This document shows, piece by piece, positions 34,257 to 45,763 of a stretch of DNA of 64,000 nucleotides. The DNA lies in the NCBI RefSeq assembly GCF_002776525.5, contig NC_045441.1:84770918-84834917 (forward strand). Direction: 5' to 3'. The position numbers and the translations under genes were made by a program. How positions within the stretch are numbered: position 1 is the first letter of the stretch; every line of letters starts with the position of its first letter. The stretch is from Piliocolobus tephrosceles. Lineage: Eukaryota > Chordata > Mammalia > Primates > Cercopithecidae. Under the pieces are notes generated by a model. The model ran no database searches, had not been told where the DNA came from, and worked only from the letters and a program-made list of their open reading frames with translations.

Positions 34257-34959
34257 GCAAAAAGAAAACTAAAAAAAAAAAAAAAAATCTTTACACCTTA
34301 AACTCATTCTCTGCTTTTTAATTTTTTGTTGTTTCTATTTATATGTTATTGTACTGCCTATGTCTTGAAAAAAGATTTGTTCATCTTTTAGTCTTTCTAC
34401 TTTAGATAAGAGTAGTTTACACACCACAGTTACATTGTTAAAATAGTCTGGGTTCTGTGTACTTATTATTAATGTGAGTTTTGTAGCTTCAGATGATCTT
34501 ATTGCTCATTAACATCCTTTTCTTTCTGATTGTAGTACTCCCTTCAGCATTTCTTGTGGGACAGGTTCAGTGTTGATGAAATCCCTCTTATGGTTCCTTT
34601 GAATAAACTTTCTACCCCTATTGCTCTCTCTACCTCCTTTTTAAGGCCAATAACTCTTAGATTTGCCCCTTTGATGCTATTTTCTAGATCTTATAGTTGT
34701 GCTTCATTTTGTGTGTGTATGTGTGTAGTTTTGTGTATTCACTGTGTATTTTCAAATAACTCACTAACCCTTTCTTCTGCTTGATCAATTCTGCTATTAA
34801 AAGACATCGACGTATAGTATGTCAATTGCATTTTTCAACTCCAGAATTTCTGCTTGATTCTTTTAAATTATTTCAATCTGTTTGTTAACTTTAACTGATA
34901 GAAATCTGAATTCTTTCTCCGTGTTATCTTGAATTTCTTTGAGTTTTCTCAAAACAGCT

Positions 34960-36310
34960 CTTATATATATTTATTTATTAGTTTAAGTTCTGGGAGATAA
35001 GTACAGAATGTGTAGGTTTGTTACATAGGTAGACGTATGCCATGGTGGTTTCCTGCACCTATCAACCCATCATTCTAGGTTATAAGTCCTGCATGCATTA
35101 GCTGTTTGTCCTAATACACTCCCTCTCCTCATCCCCCACCCCTAATTGACCCTGGTGTGTGTTGCTCCCCTTCCTGTGTCCACGTGTTCTCACTGTTCAA
35201 CTCCGGTTTATGAGTGAGAATATGCAGTATTTAGTTTTATGTCCCTGTGTTAGTTTGCTGAGAATGATGGCTTCCAGCTTCATCCATGTCCCTGCAAAGG
35301 ACATGATCTCATTCCTTTTTATGGCTGTATAGTATTCCATGGTGCCTATGTACCACATTTTCTTTATCCAGTCTACTATTGATGGGCATTTGGGTTGGTT
35401 CTATGTCTTTGCTATTGTAAATAGTGCTGCAATAAACATATGTGTGCATGTCTTTATAGTAGAATGATTTATATTTCTTTGGGTATATACCCAGTAATGG
35501 AATTGCTGGGTCAAATGGTATTTCTGGTTCTAGATTCTCGAGGAATCACCACACTGTCTTCCACATGGTTGAACTAATTTATATTCTCACCAACAGCGTA
35601 AAAGTGTTCCTATTTCTCCACAGCCTCACTAGCATCTATTGTCTCTTGACTTTTTAATAATCACTATTCAGACTGGGGTGAGATGGTATCTCATTGTGGT
35701 TTTTATTTGCATTTCTCTAATGATCAGTGATGTTGAGCTTCTTTGTATATGTTTGTTGGCTGTGTATGTCTTCTTTGCAGAAGTGTCTGTTCACATCCTT
35801 TGCCAACATTTTTATGGGGTTATTTGTTTTTTGCTTGTAAATTTGTTTAAATTCCTTATAGAGTCTTGATATTTGACCTTTGCCAGATTCTATAGGTTAC
35901 CTGTTAACTCTGATGATAGTTTCTTTTGCTGTGCAGAGCTCTTTAGTTCAATTAGATCCAATTTGTCAGTTTTGGCTTTTGTTGCAATTGCTTTTGGCAT
36001 TTTCATCATAAAGTCTTTGCCCATGCCTATGTCCTATGTTCTGAATAGTGTTGCGTAGGTTTTCTTCTGGTGTTTTATGGTTTGGGGTTTTAAGTCTTTA
36101 ATTCATCTTGAGTTAACTTTTGTATAAATTGTAAGGAAGGAGTCCACTTTCAGTTTTCTGCATATGGCTAGCCAGTTTTCCCAGCACCATTTATTGAATA
36201 GGAAATCCTTTCCCCCATTGCTTGTTTTTGTCAGGTTTGTCAAAGATCAGATGGTTGTAGATGTGTGATGTTATTTCTGAGGTCTCTGTTCTGTTTCATT
36301 AGTCTATAGG
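34960..36310 (-). mobile_element. Second, younger L1 3' part nested in the antisense L1
   Basis: 1.35-kb 5'-truncated L1 in the same (minus) orientation. It is bounded by the exact 11-bp duplication tcaaaacagct at 34949-34959 and 36311-36321. Its text ('gtaggtttgttacataggta', 'gggtatatacccagtaatgg', 'tttcccagcaccatttattg') is the younger primate L1 3' region. Confidence 0.92.
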
Positions 36311-36726
36311 TCAAAACAGCTACTTTGAATTCTCTCTCTGGCAGGTCACATATCTCTTTCTTCAGTGTTGTTCCCTGGTGACTTATTTAGTTCATTCAGT
36401 GAGGTCATGTTTTCCTGGATGGTATTGATATTTGTGGATATCTGTCAGTATATGGGCATTGAAGTGTTAGGTATTTATTTTGTTCTTTGCAGACTGAACT
36501 TGTTTGTACCCATCTTTCTTGAGAAGGCTTTTCTAGGTGTTTGAAAGTACTTGGGTATTTTGATCTAAGCTGTATCTGCATTAGGGAGCATGCTTAGCCC
36601 AGTAACACTGTGGTTCTTACAGACTTATAGAGGTGCTGCCTTGATGGTCTTGGATAAGGTCCAGAAAAATTATTACCAAGCAGAGACTCTTGTTCTCTTC
36701 TTTACTTTTTCCCAAACAAATTCACT

Positions 36727-36732
36727 CTCTCC

Positions 36733-36771
<39 letters not shown>

Positions 36772-36772
36772 T
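36727..36772. repeat. (CT)n(GT)n compound microsatellite
   Basis: Run of CT units passing straight into GT units inside the L1 5' region. Confidence 0.93.
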
Positions 36773-38469
36773 GCTGGACATCCTGGAGCTTGGGGTGGGA
36801 TGACACAAGTTCCTCTGTGGCTACCACCACCAGGGCTGCACTGGGACAGACTTGAAATCAGCACAGTACTGTGTCTTGCTCAAGGCCTGATGTAGCCATT
36901 ACCTGGCTACCAATGTTTGCTCAAGACCCTGGGGCTCTATAATCAGCTGGTAGTAAATCCATCTAGGTTTGTGTCCTTCCCTTCAGGATGGTGTGTTCCC
37001 CCAGGCCCTGGGTGGGTTGAGACGTGCAATCTGAGAGCCAGAGACTGGAGTCAGAATCCTTAAAAATCTACTTGGTGTGCAGCTTAGTTGGCACTCAAAC
37101 CATGAGACACATTCTTCCCTCCCCTTTCCATAGGCAGAAGAGCCTCACCCCCTGGCCATCATCACAACAGGCCCGTGGGGAGTATTTCCAGGCTACTGCC
37201 ACAGTTCACTTAAGGCCCAAAGGCTTTTCAATCAGCTTGTGGTGAAGGCTGCCCAGCCTGGAACTCATTATTTAGGGCAGTGGGCACCCTCTGCTCATGG
37301 TGGGTCCAGAAATGCCATAAAAGAGCCAAGACCTGGATCCCAAGAGCCTGCTTGGTGCTTTGACCTTGTGGCTGAATTGGTACCTAAGGTGCAATACAAA
37401 GTCTCCTTTACTTTTCTACCTGCTTTTCTCAAGCAAAGAGTCTCTCACCACAGCCACCATAGCTGGTAATGTGCTGGATCTTACCTAAAGCCAGCACATC
37501 TCAGAGTCCTACCCAAGGTCCATGTCCATGGCATACTATCTGGGTATCACTGATGGTTATTCAGGGCCCAAAGTCAGCAAGTAATGAGTCCTGCTAGGAC
37601 TGGCTCCTTCCCTTCAAAGCAATAGGCTCCCTTCTTGTCCAGCGTATGTCTAGAAATGTTGTCCAGGAGCTAGGGCCTGGGATGGGGGTCTCATGACTCT
37701 GACCAGTCCCCTATCCTACTGTGGCTAAGCTGGTAACCAAGATGCAAAACAAAGTCCTCTTTACTCTTCCCTCTCCTCTTCTCAAGCAGAAGGAAGGAAT
37801 CTCTTTTGGAGCCATGAGCTATGCTGCCTGGGGTTGGGGGAAGGGTGGTGCAAGCCACTTCCTCAGCTGCCCCAGCTGATGTCTCAGTAGGTCATGTGCC
37901 TCCCCAAGTCCACTGGCTCTGAGCCCAGTTGGCACTAGAAATCACCTACAAGTTGCAGTCCTTGTGGCTTACACTGACTTTCAAGTTTATTTAGAGCCCC
38001 AAGGCATTTTAGCCCACAGTGATGAGGCTTGATGGAACTCAAATTCCTACTGCTGGGATGGGCGATTCCCCTCTGGCTAGGACTGATCTAAGTGCTCCCT
38101 CTGTGGGCAGGTATCAACTGAGTTCGGCCCAGCTTTGCTTTTTGCTGTGACAGGGAAGCACTGAGTTCAATGCAAAGTCTCACAATCTCTGAGCTCTCTG
38201 TCTCCCAAACACATAGCTTTTCTCTCTGCACAATGTGGACACTGCTTGGGGGATAAAGGGTGGCATTGGCAATTCAAGACTGTCTTTCCTACCCTCTTCA
38301 ATGCCTCTTTCAGCGATATGAAGTTAAAACTAGGTACTACAAGTGCTCACCCGATTTTTGGCTTTTATGAAGGTGCTTTTTGTGTATAGATAGTTGTTAA
38401 AATGTAGTGTTCTTGCAGAGGGGGACAATCAGTAGATCTTCTATTCAGCCATCTTGCTCTCCTTCTCTA

Positions 38470-38870
38470 ACTGTGGTAGTCTTGACTATATCTATCTGTG
38501 TAGATTTTCTAGTGGTTCTCTGAGTATTGCATTATACATAAATAACTTATCATACTTTACTATTTTCATTGTTTTACCTGTTTGAGTGAAGTGTAGAAAT
38601 CTTATCTCCCTTATATCCCTTTACTCTCTCTCATTCACTTATAATTGTCTTATATATTTCCCTTACTTATATTTAGAACCACATCAGACAGTGATATAAT
38701 TTTTGCTTCACCCATAAAAAATAATTTAGAAAACTCAATAGGAAGAGGAAAGTTTCTTGTAATTACCAATATTTTTCTTGACCATGTTCTTTCTTCTAGA
38801 TATTCTAAGTTTCTCCTGTTTATAATTTTCTATTTAGAGAACTTCCTTTAGTCATTCTTTTATTTTGAAA
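38470..38870 (-). repeat. Old L1 fragment next to the large L1
   Basis: 'gtggttctctgagtattgca' and 'ttatacataaataacttatc' resemble antisense text of an older L1 into which the large L1 may have inserted. Weak, by memory. Confidence 0.4.
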
Positions 38871-39964
38871 AACATTAGCTTTAGAATAACTTTAAGAGTT
38901 GGTAAATGTCAATAACCTTAAGCCTAGTGACCCTACTCTTGCTTATCCATTTCATCATTGGTCTTGGCACCTTGCAGCCCTCCCTGTCCACCCCGTGGTT
39001 CTCATTACTCTCACAGAACACAAGAATTTCATTAGGCAATGTGACCTTGGAACTCTGAATGTGCCCATTAATCCACGCTGGCAGAAATGATATAACATAG
39101 TGATTAATAGCAAATTCTTCTAACTACTTCTTGTCATGGTACCTTGCAAGTCCACCCTAGTTTATGAAGGTATAAGGAAGAGTTTAGTGGAAAAGAGAGA
39201 GAGATAGCTGAATCAGTATTACCCTTGTCTTCAACATCTTCATGAGTGCCTTTGGGTGTGCTGGGCCAAATTACATTAATTTTATAATGAGCAAAATAAG
39301 AATGAAACCAAAAGGAAATAATATTTTTAGAAGAAAGGTCAAAGGCAAAGCAAAATTTTTCTTTTTTAAGTCAAGCAATGAGAAAGTTTTTTTTAAAAAA
39401 AAAAAAAAACAAAGTTTGGGAGAAGTATAAGATGTAGCATAGGTTGAGAGAAGTAAAGGCAGGAAAAATTAAGATCTATAAACTCTGAGAAAGTAGTTTG
39501 AGCAGAAGTAAAAACCATTAGTGACAGAAAGTTTGGAAATGATTCAAGAGTAGTTAAGTGCAGCCAAGTGCAAACACAATAGTCAAATTTTCACTATCTT
39601 CAGACATGAAAATTTGGAGAATTGTTAGATAGCCACAAATACAATAGAGTGGGGGAAAAGACCACAAAGAATATTTGTCAAGATATAAGTCAACAGGACA
39701 GAGAATAGAGTCCATTATAGCACCCTCTTTAGGAAAAACTGTTGCTAATTAATTTATATTTAAATATAATTTGAAAATACTTTGGTAGATGGAATTTGTT
39801 ACTCTCTGTTGACTCTTACTTATAGGAAATTCTTTTTTTACAAATCTTTTTATGCTATAGTTAAAAAATATTGATCTATTCACTACACATTTATTGAGCC
39901 TGCTGGTGCTGTGGGAACTAGAAATACAATAGGTACAGCTTCTGCCTAACAGTAGTCTTCCACA

Positions 39965-40280
39965 GGGATACACAATGAGAAGCTGCAGTCACATGGCCAG
40001 AGTTGGAATCCTAATTCCATTGTTTACTGTGTAAAATTCACTTTGATATCCCCACCTTGAAACTGAGAATAATAGTTCCTCACTTATTTACCTTGAACAT
40101 GCTTCTTGTTTTGAGAATGAAATGAGATGATATACATGTGTGATAGGCTCTGTAAATTCATAAAATACTATATAATCTGAGTAATTTTTGTATTAGCCTT
40201 GTTTAAATCCTTCTTTATATGCCTAAAACTTTTTATCCTAAAACCTTACCCAGGTCCTTGCACATAGTAAGTGTGGGCAG
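39965..40280 (+). repeat. MIR, sense
   Basis: 'gccagagttggaatcctaat', 'accttgaaactgagaataat' and 'gtccttgcacatagtaagtg' in MIR order, diverged. Confidence 0.5.
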
Positions 40281-40369
40281 CAATTATTGGATATTCCAGC
40301 GAATAAAATGAAAACATATTAATATTTTTACTCTCACAGCTCTTACGTGCTGCTGAGATGACAAGAGAC

Positions 40370-41960
40370 AATAAGCATAATAAATTCATTAATTATATAG
40401 TATACTAGAAGGTGATAAATGCTGTGGAAGGGAAAATCAAAGTAGGATAAGAGGAACTGAGAGTCTGAGGGTACAAGATCCAACTTGTAATTGAGAAGAG
40501 ATTTTTAGGAGGTGAGAGTGTCCTCCATGTGAGTATTTTAGGGAGGATAATTTTGGACAGCGGGAACAACTGGTACAAACATCCTGAGGTGGAGTGCTGC
40601 CTCTCTTGTTTGAGAAATATCCAAGAGGCCATTGTGGCTGGAGTGGAGTTAGGCAGAGACAAAATAAATAAAAATGAGATCAGAGAGGTCATGGAGAGGG
40701 CACAGCACTGCAGACCATGACTGAGTTAATTGGGGGCCACCACAGAAATGTGAAGAGAAGAGTGACGTGATCTGACTCATATTTCAAAAGAATCATCCAG
40801 GCCACGCTTTTGACAATGGACAAAGGCAGAAGAGGAGGAAAGGACAGAGGCAGAGACACAGTTAACAAGCTATTATAGAAAATCAGGTGAGAGATAATAG
40901 TGACTTGCATGATGGTGATAGAGCTGGAGGTGCAGGTAAAAGGTCAGATTCTGGATATATTTTGAAAGTAAAGGCAACAGGATTTCTTGACAGACTGATT
41001 ATGGTGTGTTGAAGAAAGAGAAATGCAGGATGATTCCAATGTTTTTGTTGACAACTGTAAGGCTGGAACTGCCAACCGGAGGCAGAAGTTCATTGGTGGG
41101 CCCAGCTTGGGGAAAAGATTAAGATTAGGTTGGGCATGTTAGGTTTGAGATGTCTATTAAACATCCAGATAGGAATGTCAAAGATGCACTTGTGTTTAAG
41201 AGTTAGGCATATAAGAGGGAATTCTATGCTAGAAACAAAAAGTTGGAAATTATTCAATGCAGATGGTATTTAAAGCTGTGTGACTGACTGACATGACAGA
41301 GGAGGTGAGAATAGACAGAGAAGTCCAAGGAACGAGCCTTGGACCACTCCAGTGTTAGGTAAGAAGTTGAAAAAAAAAGGAGAGAAGGCATCAAAGGAGG
41401 CTGAGGAAGAATGATCAGGAAAGCATAGGAAAATCCAAGAAATATATGGTGTCCTGGAATCTATGTGAAAAAGGTATATTCAGAAAGCCAGAGTGATAAA
41501 TTTGTCAAATTTTTGAATTTGTCAGGTAAGATAAGAACAGAGAATTGATCTTTGGACTTAGCAAAGCAGAAGTTATCAGTGACTTTTATAAAAGTAGTTT
41601 TGGTAGTGTGAAAAGATCAAACTTCTGTTTAGAGTGGGTTTCAGAGAGAACAGAGGAGGAATTGAAGAAAGCAATAAACTTTGTCAAGTAGTTATCTGCA
41701 AAGGAAAAGAGGGAAATGTGATGGTAGCTGGCAGGGGAAGTGTGGTCAAGAGAGGTTTTTCGTTTGTTTTTCAAGATGGAAGAAATAACAGATGTATGTA
41801 AGCTCACAGGAGGGACCCAGAAGGGATGCGGGAATTGATGATATAGGATAGAAGGGGAAGAATGGCTCCTTATGAAAGTGAGAGGGGATGGGATCTGCAG
41901 GATGAACGTGTAAACAAAGACTGGCTGCAGAGAGGGGCATGAATAGTTCATTTACAGAAA
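40370..41960 (-). mobile_element. L2 (CR1-clade LINE) relic, antisense, about 1.6 kb
   Basis: The plus text is antisense L2: 'gtgacgtgatctgactcata', 'tgttaggtttgagatgtcta', 'ttaaacatccagataggaat', 'gatggtatttaaagctgtgt' and 'gatgggatctgcaggatgaa' follow the order of the L2 reverse-transcriptase region. Open minus frames such as 40405-40692 and 41586-41951 are decayed pieces of it. A long piece for such an old element. Confidence 0.7.
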
Positions 41961-43999
41961 CAGCAAAGGCATAGTGTTGGGTACAGATGCTGTTAAGTGG
42001 GCAAATATCTTGGTGGGAGGTTATGGAGTTCCATTTTAAACACTTAATTTCATCAGTGAAATAAGCACAGTAATTTAGCAGAATGTGAAGATGAAAAAGA
42101 ACAGAATTTGAGAAAACAGAAGATATGAAATAATTATTAGAAAAGCAGGTGAGTGAATGAACTAAGAAAACATCTTATGACTGTTGGGCAGTGAACATTG
42201 GGATACACAGTGAATTTTTAAAAATCTTTGCCCTCATAAGTCTTACGTCCCACAGAGTGGGCAATAAATAATAAACATTATAAGTACATTATGTATATAT
42301 TATAGGACCATTTAAGTTCATGGTGAGGAGAGTCAAATGGCTTTTTATTTGTCTTCAGACATGTTCTGCTACATGGTGTAGGTTCACAGTAGCTCAGTAA
42401 CTTGAATTAGCCAGGACTGTGGTTTTACTAAGCAAGCCTGGTAAAGAGAGAGGGCTAGAGGTTGTGAGTGTTTTCAGGCTGAGTTAAGAAAGGAGAGAGG
42501 ACATGAAGGAGGTGAGGAACAGTAAAAAGGTGGTAAGATCAGTGGACTGAAGGATGCATTAAAGAATGACTGTGTTTAACTCTCTGATACATCTGACCTA
42601 TGTTCTCCATCTCCACTTCCCTGCTAATCATAGTAGATAAGAATACTCCCTGGATTCGAATTCTAGTTCCATCAATTATAAGACCTTGATTCTGTTTTAC
42701 TTTGTCTATCTCATTCCAAAACACATGTCCTTAATGACCATAGTTTGATAATGAGTTTTGATATTTATTTAGTAAGGCAAACCCATAAATAACTGATAAT
42801 TTTTCAAGACAAAAGTGAAATAAATTTTCAGGAAAAAAAGAAGCTGAGAAAATTTGTCACAAACTAAAGAAAACATGAGAGACAGTAGATGAAAGAGTGC
42901 TCATTAGGTGAAAGGAAAATGATCCAAGAGGGTAGCTTTGAGATGTAGGAAGAAACAAAACACAAGAAAATAATAAATGTCTTGATAAAGCTAAATAACT
43001 ATCAACACATAAAGAAAAAATATTCCCATAAGAGTCATGAATATACAGAGAAAATTAAAGTACATGACAATGGCAATGTAAAAGTTAGGGGTGAATGAAA
43101 AAGAGATTTAAGAGTTCTAAAATCCTTGCATTGTCCTGGAAGAGGAAAAAGTACAATGATTAGTCAAAGATACATGTCATAATCCCTAGAAAGAGATAAT
43201 TATTAAACAGAAAATAAAAGAATACAACTTAATAATCTAATAGAAAGGAAATCTAAATGATAATATTAAACAGATCTAAAATAAGGCAAAAATGAGGATA
43301 AAAAAGAAAGATGGAACTAATGGGGCAAATGGAAAAAGTAAGATGGTGTGGTAGGACATTAATTCCAGTCTTACATCAATGCATAAGTATCTCAATACTC
43401 TACTGTAAAGGGAAAGTTAAGATTTCTTACAGCCTGAGTGTAATGGAGAAATACAGTTTATCATAGTGCTTTAAATATTGTAAGTCTTCAACTTCTAGTT
43501 GATGAATAAATGATGAAATTATCAGTGATACTGCATTAGTTTTTGTTCTGAACCTTCCTACTCCTTCAAGTATCTGCATTTACTTTCTCAAATTCTCTTT
43601 TATTAGAGACTGAAGAAGCTGTCATCTCCTTACATGCTAATGAGTTTAATAATGTCCTCCAGTCACCGCAAGCCTTCTTTCAAACTACACAATTCCTACT
43701 GCTTCAGTCTCAGAGTATCTTGAAATAATGATCTGACCACCTGTTAGACTCGTGAAGGGAAGGAATTTGGGTTGATTGAAGAAGATAATCCTCATGGTCA
43801 TGGTAGACTGATATGGACCGAAAACATTTTAAGGAAAAATACTCAACTAAATTCATTTCTACTCCAGCATGCAGTTTCAAGTCAAGTTTCACCCTAGCTC
43901 CAGGTGGCAGACAGAGCAAGATGGAGAGGCACAGCACAAGTGAGGAGTGAGTGTGGGAGCTGCTGGCTCCTGTTCCAGTCTTTCTTCCTTGGCCTCACC

Positions 44000-44225
44000 T
44001 GAACTTTTACTATAATAATAGTCATCATTTATTAGGTGCCTCCCATGTGCAGGACATTTTACACACAGTATCCCTAATCTTATTAATACCCTTATTTTAT
44101 AAATTCAATGACTAAGTCAAGAGTTACATAACCTGGCCAGGCATGGGAAAGGTGAGATTCACATCAGGGTCCACCCAGCATCTCTGCTTATACCATGCTC
44201 TGCTTTAAGATTCTCTGAGAACTCA
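44000..44225 (-). repeat. MIR, antisense
   Basis: 'catttattaggtgcctccca', 'tgtgcaggacattttacaca', then 'gactaagtcaagagttacat'. Antisense MIR core. Confidence 0.7.
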
Positions 44226-44317
44226 GACAAGCCTTGGGCTAACAATGTGTTAACAGGACATAGCAGGAGCAAGGACTCACTGGTCATCCTGCTACCTGAT
44301 CAGAAGGAAGGAAAGTT

Positions 44318-44560
44318 GTATTTGTTGAACACCTGCTATGTTTTAGGCATAGTACTAGGTGCTTTTACCTAGAACTTAATTCACTTATCCTCAACTCATT
44401 TATTCCTCACAATAACCTGATAAGGGAGATGATTTTATCCCCATTTTACATATAAGGAAACAGGCCTAGAGAAATGATTACAGTGTCCAAAGTCACATAG
44501 TTAATAAAATGTGAAACTCTGAGTTTGAAAGTCTCTGGTTTCAAAGCCATGAAATTTATC
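44318..44560 (-). repeat. MIR, antisense
   Basis: 'gttgaacacctgctatgttt', 'ctcacaataacctgataagg', 'ccccattttacatataagga', then 'aaagtcacatagttaataaa': a well-kept antisense MIR. Confidence 0.8.
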
Positions 44561-44679
44561 GCTCCCCGTTTTAGACACTTCGTTTTGGGAACAGTGTGGA
44601 GGAATCAGAAAGGACAAGAAAGTCATAGTCAAATAGGTGGTAGGAGTAGAGACAATTCAAAACAGAGAGAAGTCTTAGA

Positions 44680-44815
44680 TGAGAGCAGTGAACCAGGGCA
44701 CTGGACTGGGAATCAGGAGGCTTCCCCTAGACTCCAGTTCCACCGATGCAGCCTCAGGCAGGACTTCACCTCTCTGAGCATCACTTTCTTCATATGTTAA
44801 ACACACAGGGTTTTA
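44680..44815 (+). repeat. MIR, sense
   Basis: 'actggactgggaatcaggag', 'actccagttccaccgatgca' and 'cacctctctgagcatcactt' in sense MIR order. It abuts the ABCB4 CpG island. Confidence 0.6.
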
Positions 44816-45439
44816 ATTAGGTGATCGCTAAAGACCCCTCTAGCCCTAAAGTTCTGTGTCTCTAAGTGCTAAGAGGGCACCGACAGCGTTCCTTCTCCCT
44901 AAGGAGCATAATGTGATGGTTCCGGCCGGCCCTGGCTGACTCTCGTCGTCCCTGGAGATGATTGGGTTCACCCGGACCAGAACTGGGGATGCGGAAGCAA
45001 GAGGCGAGTCTACTGCTCTTTCTCGGTCCTGGGCCGCTCTGTGATTGTTGGGCGTCCGGAAACTGTCTCCCCTATGGGTTTAAAAAGAAAACTGAGCGCC
45101 CAGGGAGTGTGAGGGTCATCTGCAGGGGCTTGGGTGGTCCATCAGGCGAGGCTCTCTCTCGGCACCCGAGGCTTCAGGCTGATCTCGGCCTTATCCGCCG
45201 CAGCTGGCGCGCCCGGGCTAGGGCTGGCGGGTCGCCAGGGTGGGCGGCGGCCCCACCCGTGCGCCCCGGCGGCGAGAGCGGCAGGCTGGGCCCCTGGCCC
45301 GCGCCTGGCCTGGGGAGAGAGCCTGAGCGGGCGGCAGGAGCTGCTCCTGCGGGCCGGGGCCCTAGCCCTGGCTGCAGCGGGAGGCGTCTCCGGGGCCGGA
45401 CGCGCGTGGGGGGCGGGGGCGAGGCCGCGGCGAACAAAG

Positions 45440-45503
45440 TCCAGGCCCCTCTGCTGGAGCGCCCGCGCGCCCGGAGGTTCTGCCAGACACGCGCGAGGTC
45501 CGA
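45440..45503 (+). other. ABCB4: Likely non-coding first exon of ABCB4 (3' end at 45503)
   Basis: ...ACACGCGCGAGGTCCGAG|gtgaga provides a good donor at 45504. The next acceptor is tttctcctcag|GCTGAG at 45678. Joining them gives GAGGTCCGAG-GCTGAGATGG, close to the human ABCB4 5'UTR as I remember it. The 5' limit is unknown; the start given is nominal. Confidence 0.6.
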
Positions 45504-45683
45504 GGTGAGAGAGGCCAGGGAGCGCCTGGCCGCGAGGGGAGACCCGGGACACTGGCCGCGGGGCGGGAGTGGCGGGACCTCCACCCAGTGCCCCCGGGCC
45601 CCTCGACCAGTGCGCCGGGCTGGACGCCCCGCGCCGGAGCGAGTGCACTTGGACCTGAGGCTGTGGTTTCTCCTCAGGCTGAG

Positions 45684-45763
45684 ATGGATCTTGAGGCGGC
45701 AAGGAACGGAACAGCCCGGCGCCCCAGGAGCGCGGAGGGCGACTTGGAACTGGGCGTCAGCAG
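45684..45763 (+). CDS. ABCB4: ABCB4 coding exon 1: initiator Met and N-terminus
   Basis: The exon probably begins at 45678 after tttctcctcag; ATG is at 45684 and the donor is AGCAG|gtacat. It encodes residues 1-26 plus two bases of S27, in the cytosolic N-terminal tail. R7, R12 (human W as recalled), R15 (T), L21 (F) and V25 (I) differ from human. The inverted copy at 22270-22370 keeps the human-like Phe and Ile codons, so L21 and V25 arose in this gene after the duplication. The start is chosen by match to the family. Confidence 0.95.

Larger units (their letters stand above)
29500..38462 (-). mobile_element. Nearly full-length antisense L1 (L1MA/L1PB-like) carrying two later insertions
   Basis: Read on the minus strand it starts near 38462 with the L1 5'UTR (gagaaggagagcaagatggc), runs through the 5'UTR and what should be ORF1, then ORF2 from about 34045. 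It ends in an old-type 3'UTR near 29530 (complement of 'tttgtatttaggggtataaa'). Without the insertions it would be about 7.3 kb. The plus-strand text (ttattggtctgttcagtttt and similar) is the familiar antisense L1. Many stops and frameshifts make it inactive. Confidence 0.85.
16063..44924. other. ABCB1-ABCB4 intergenic spacer
   Basis: About 29 kb without a supported gene. It is largely built from L1, Alu, MaLR LTR, L2 and MIR copies listed separately, plus the inverted copy of the ABCB4 first coding exon. Sub-stretches I cannot assign: about 20720-21330, 22560-22950, 24500-26170, 27700-28600, 38900-39960 and 42000-44000. The last of these includes A-rich sequence with no repeat identity I recognise. 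Confidence 0.85.

Noticed and set aside
43400..44900. Bile-acid receptor (FXR, IR-1) element upstream of ABCB4
   Set aside because: A human element of this kind is reported about 2 kb upstream, but I found no convincing AGGTCA-N-TGACCT here by eye. A motif scan would be needed.
16063..44900. An additional ABC gene between ABCB1 and ABCB4
   Set aside because: No exon with Walker A, LSGGQ or transmembrane text on either strand; longer frames there are L1 or L2 relics or non-coding.
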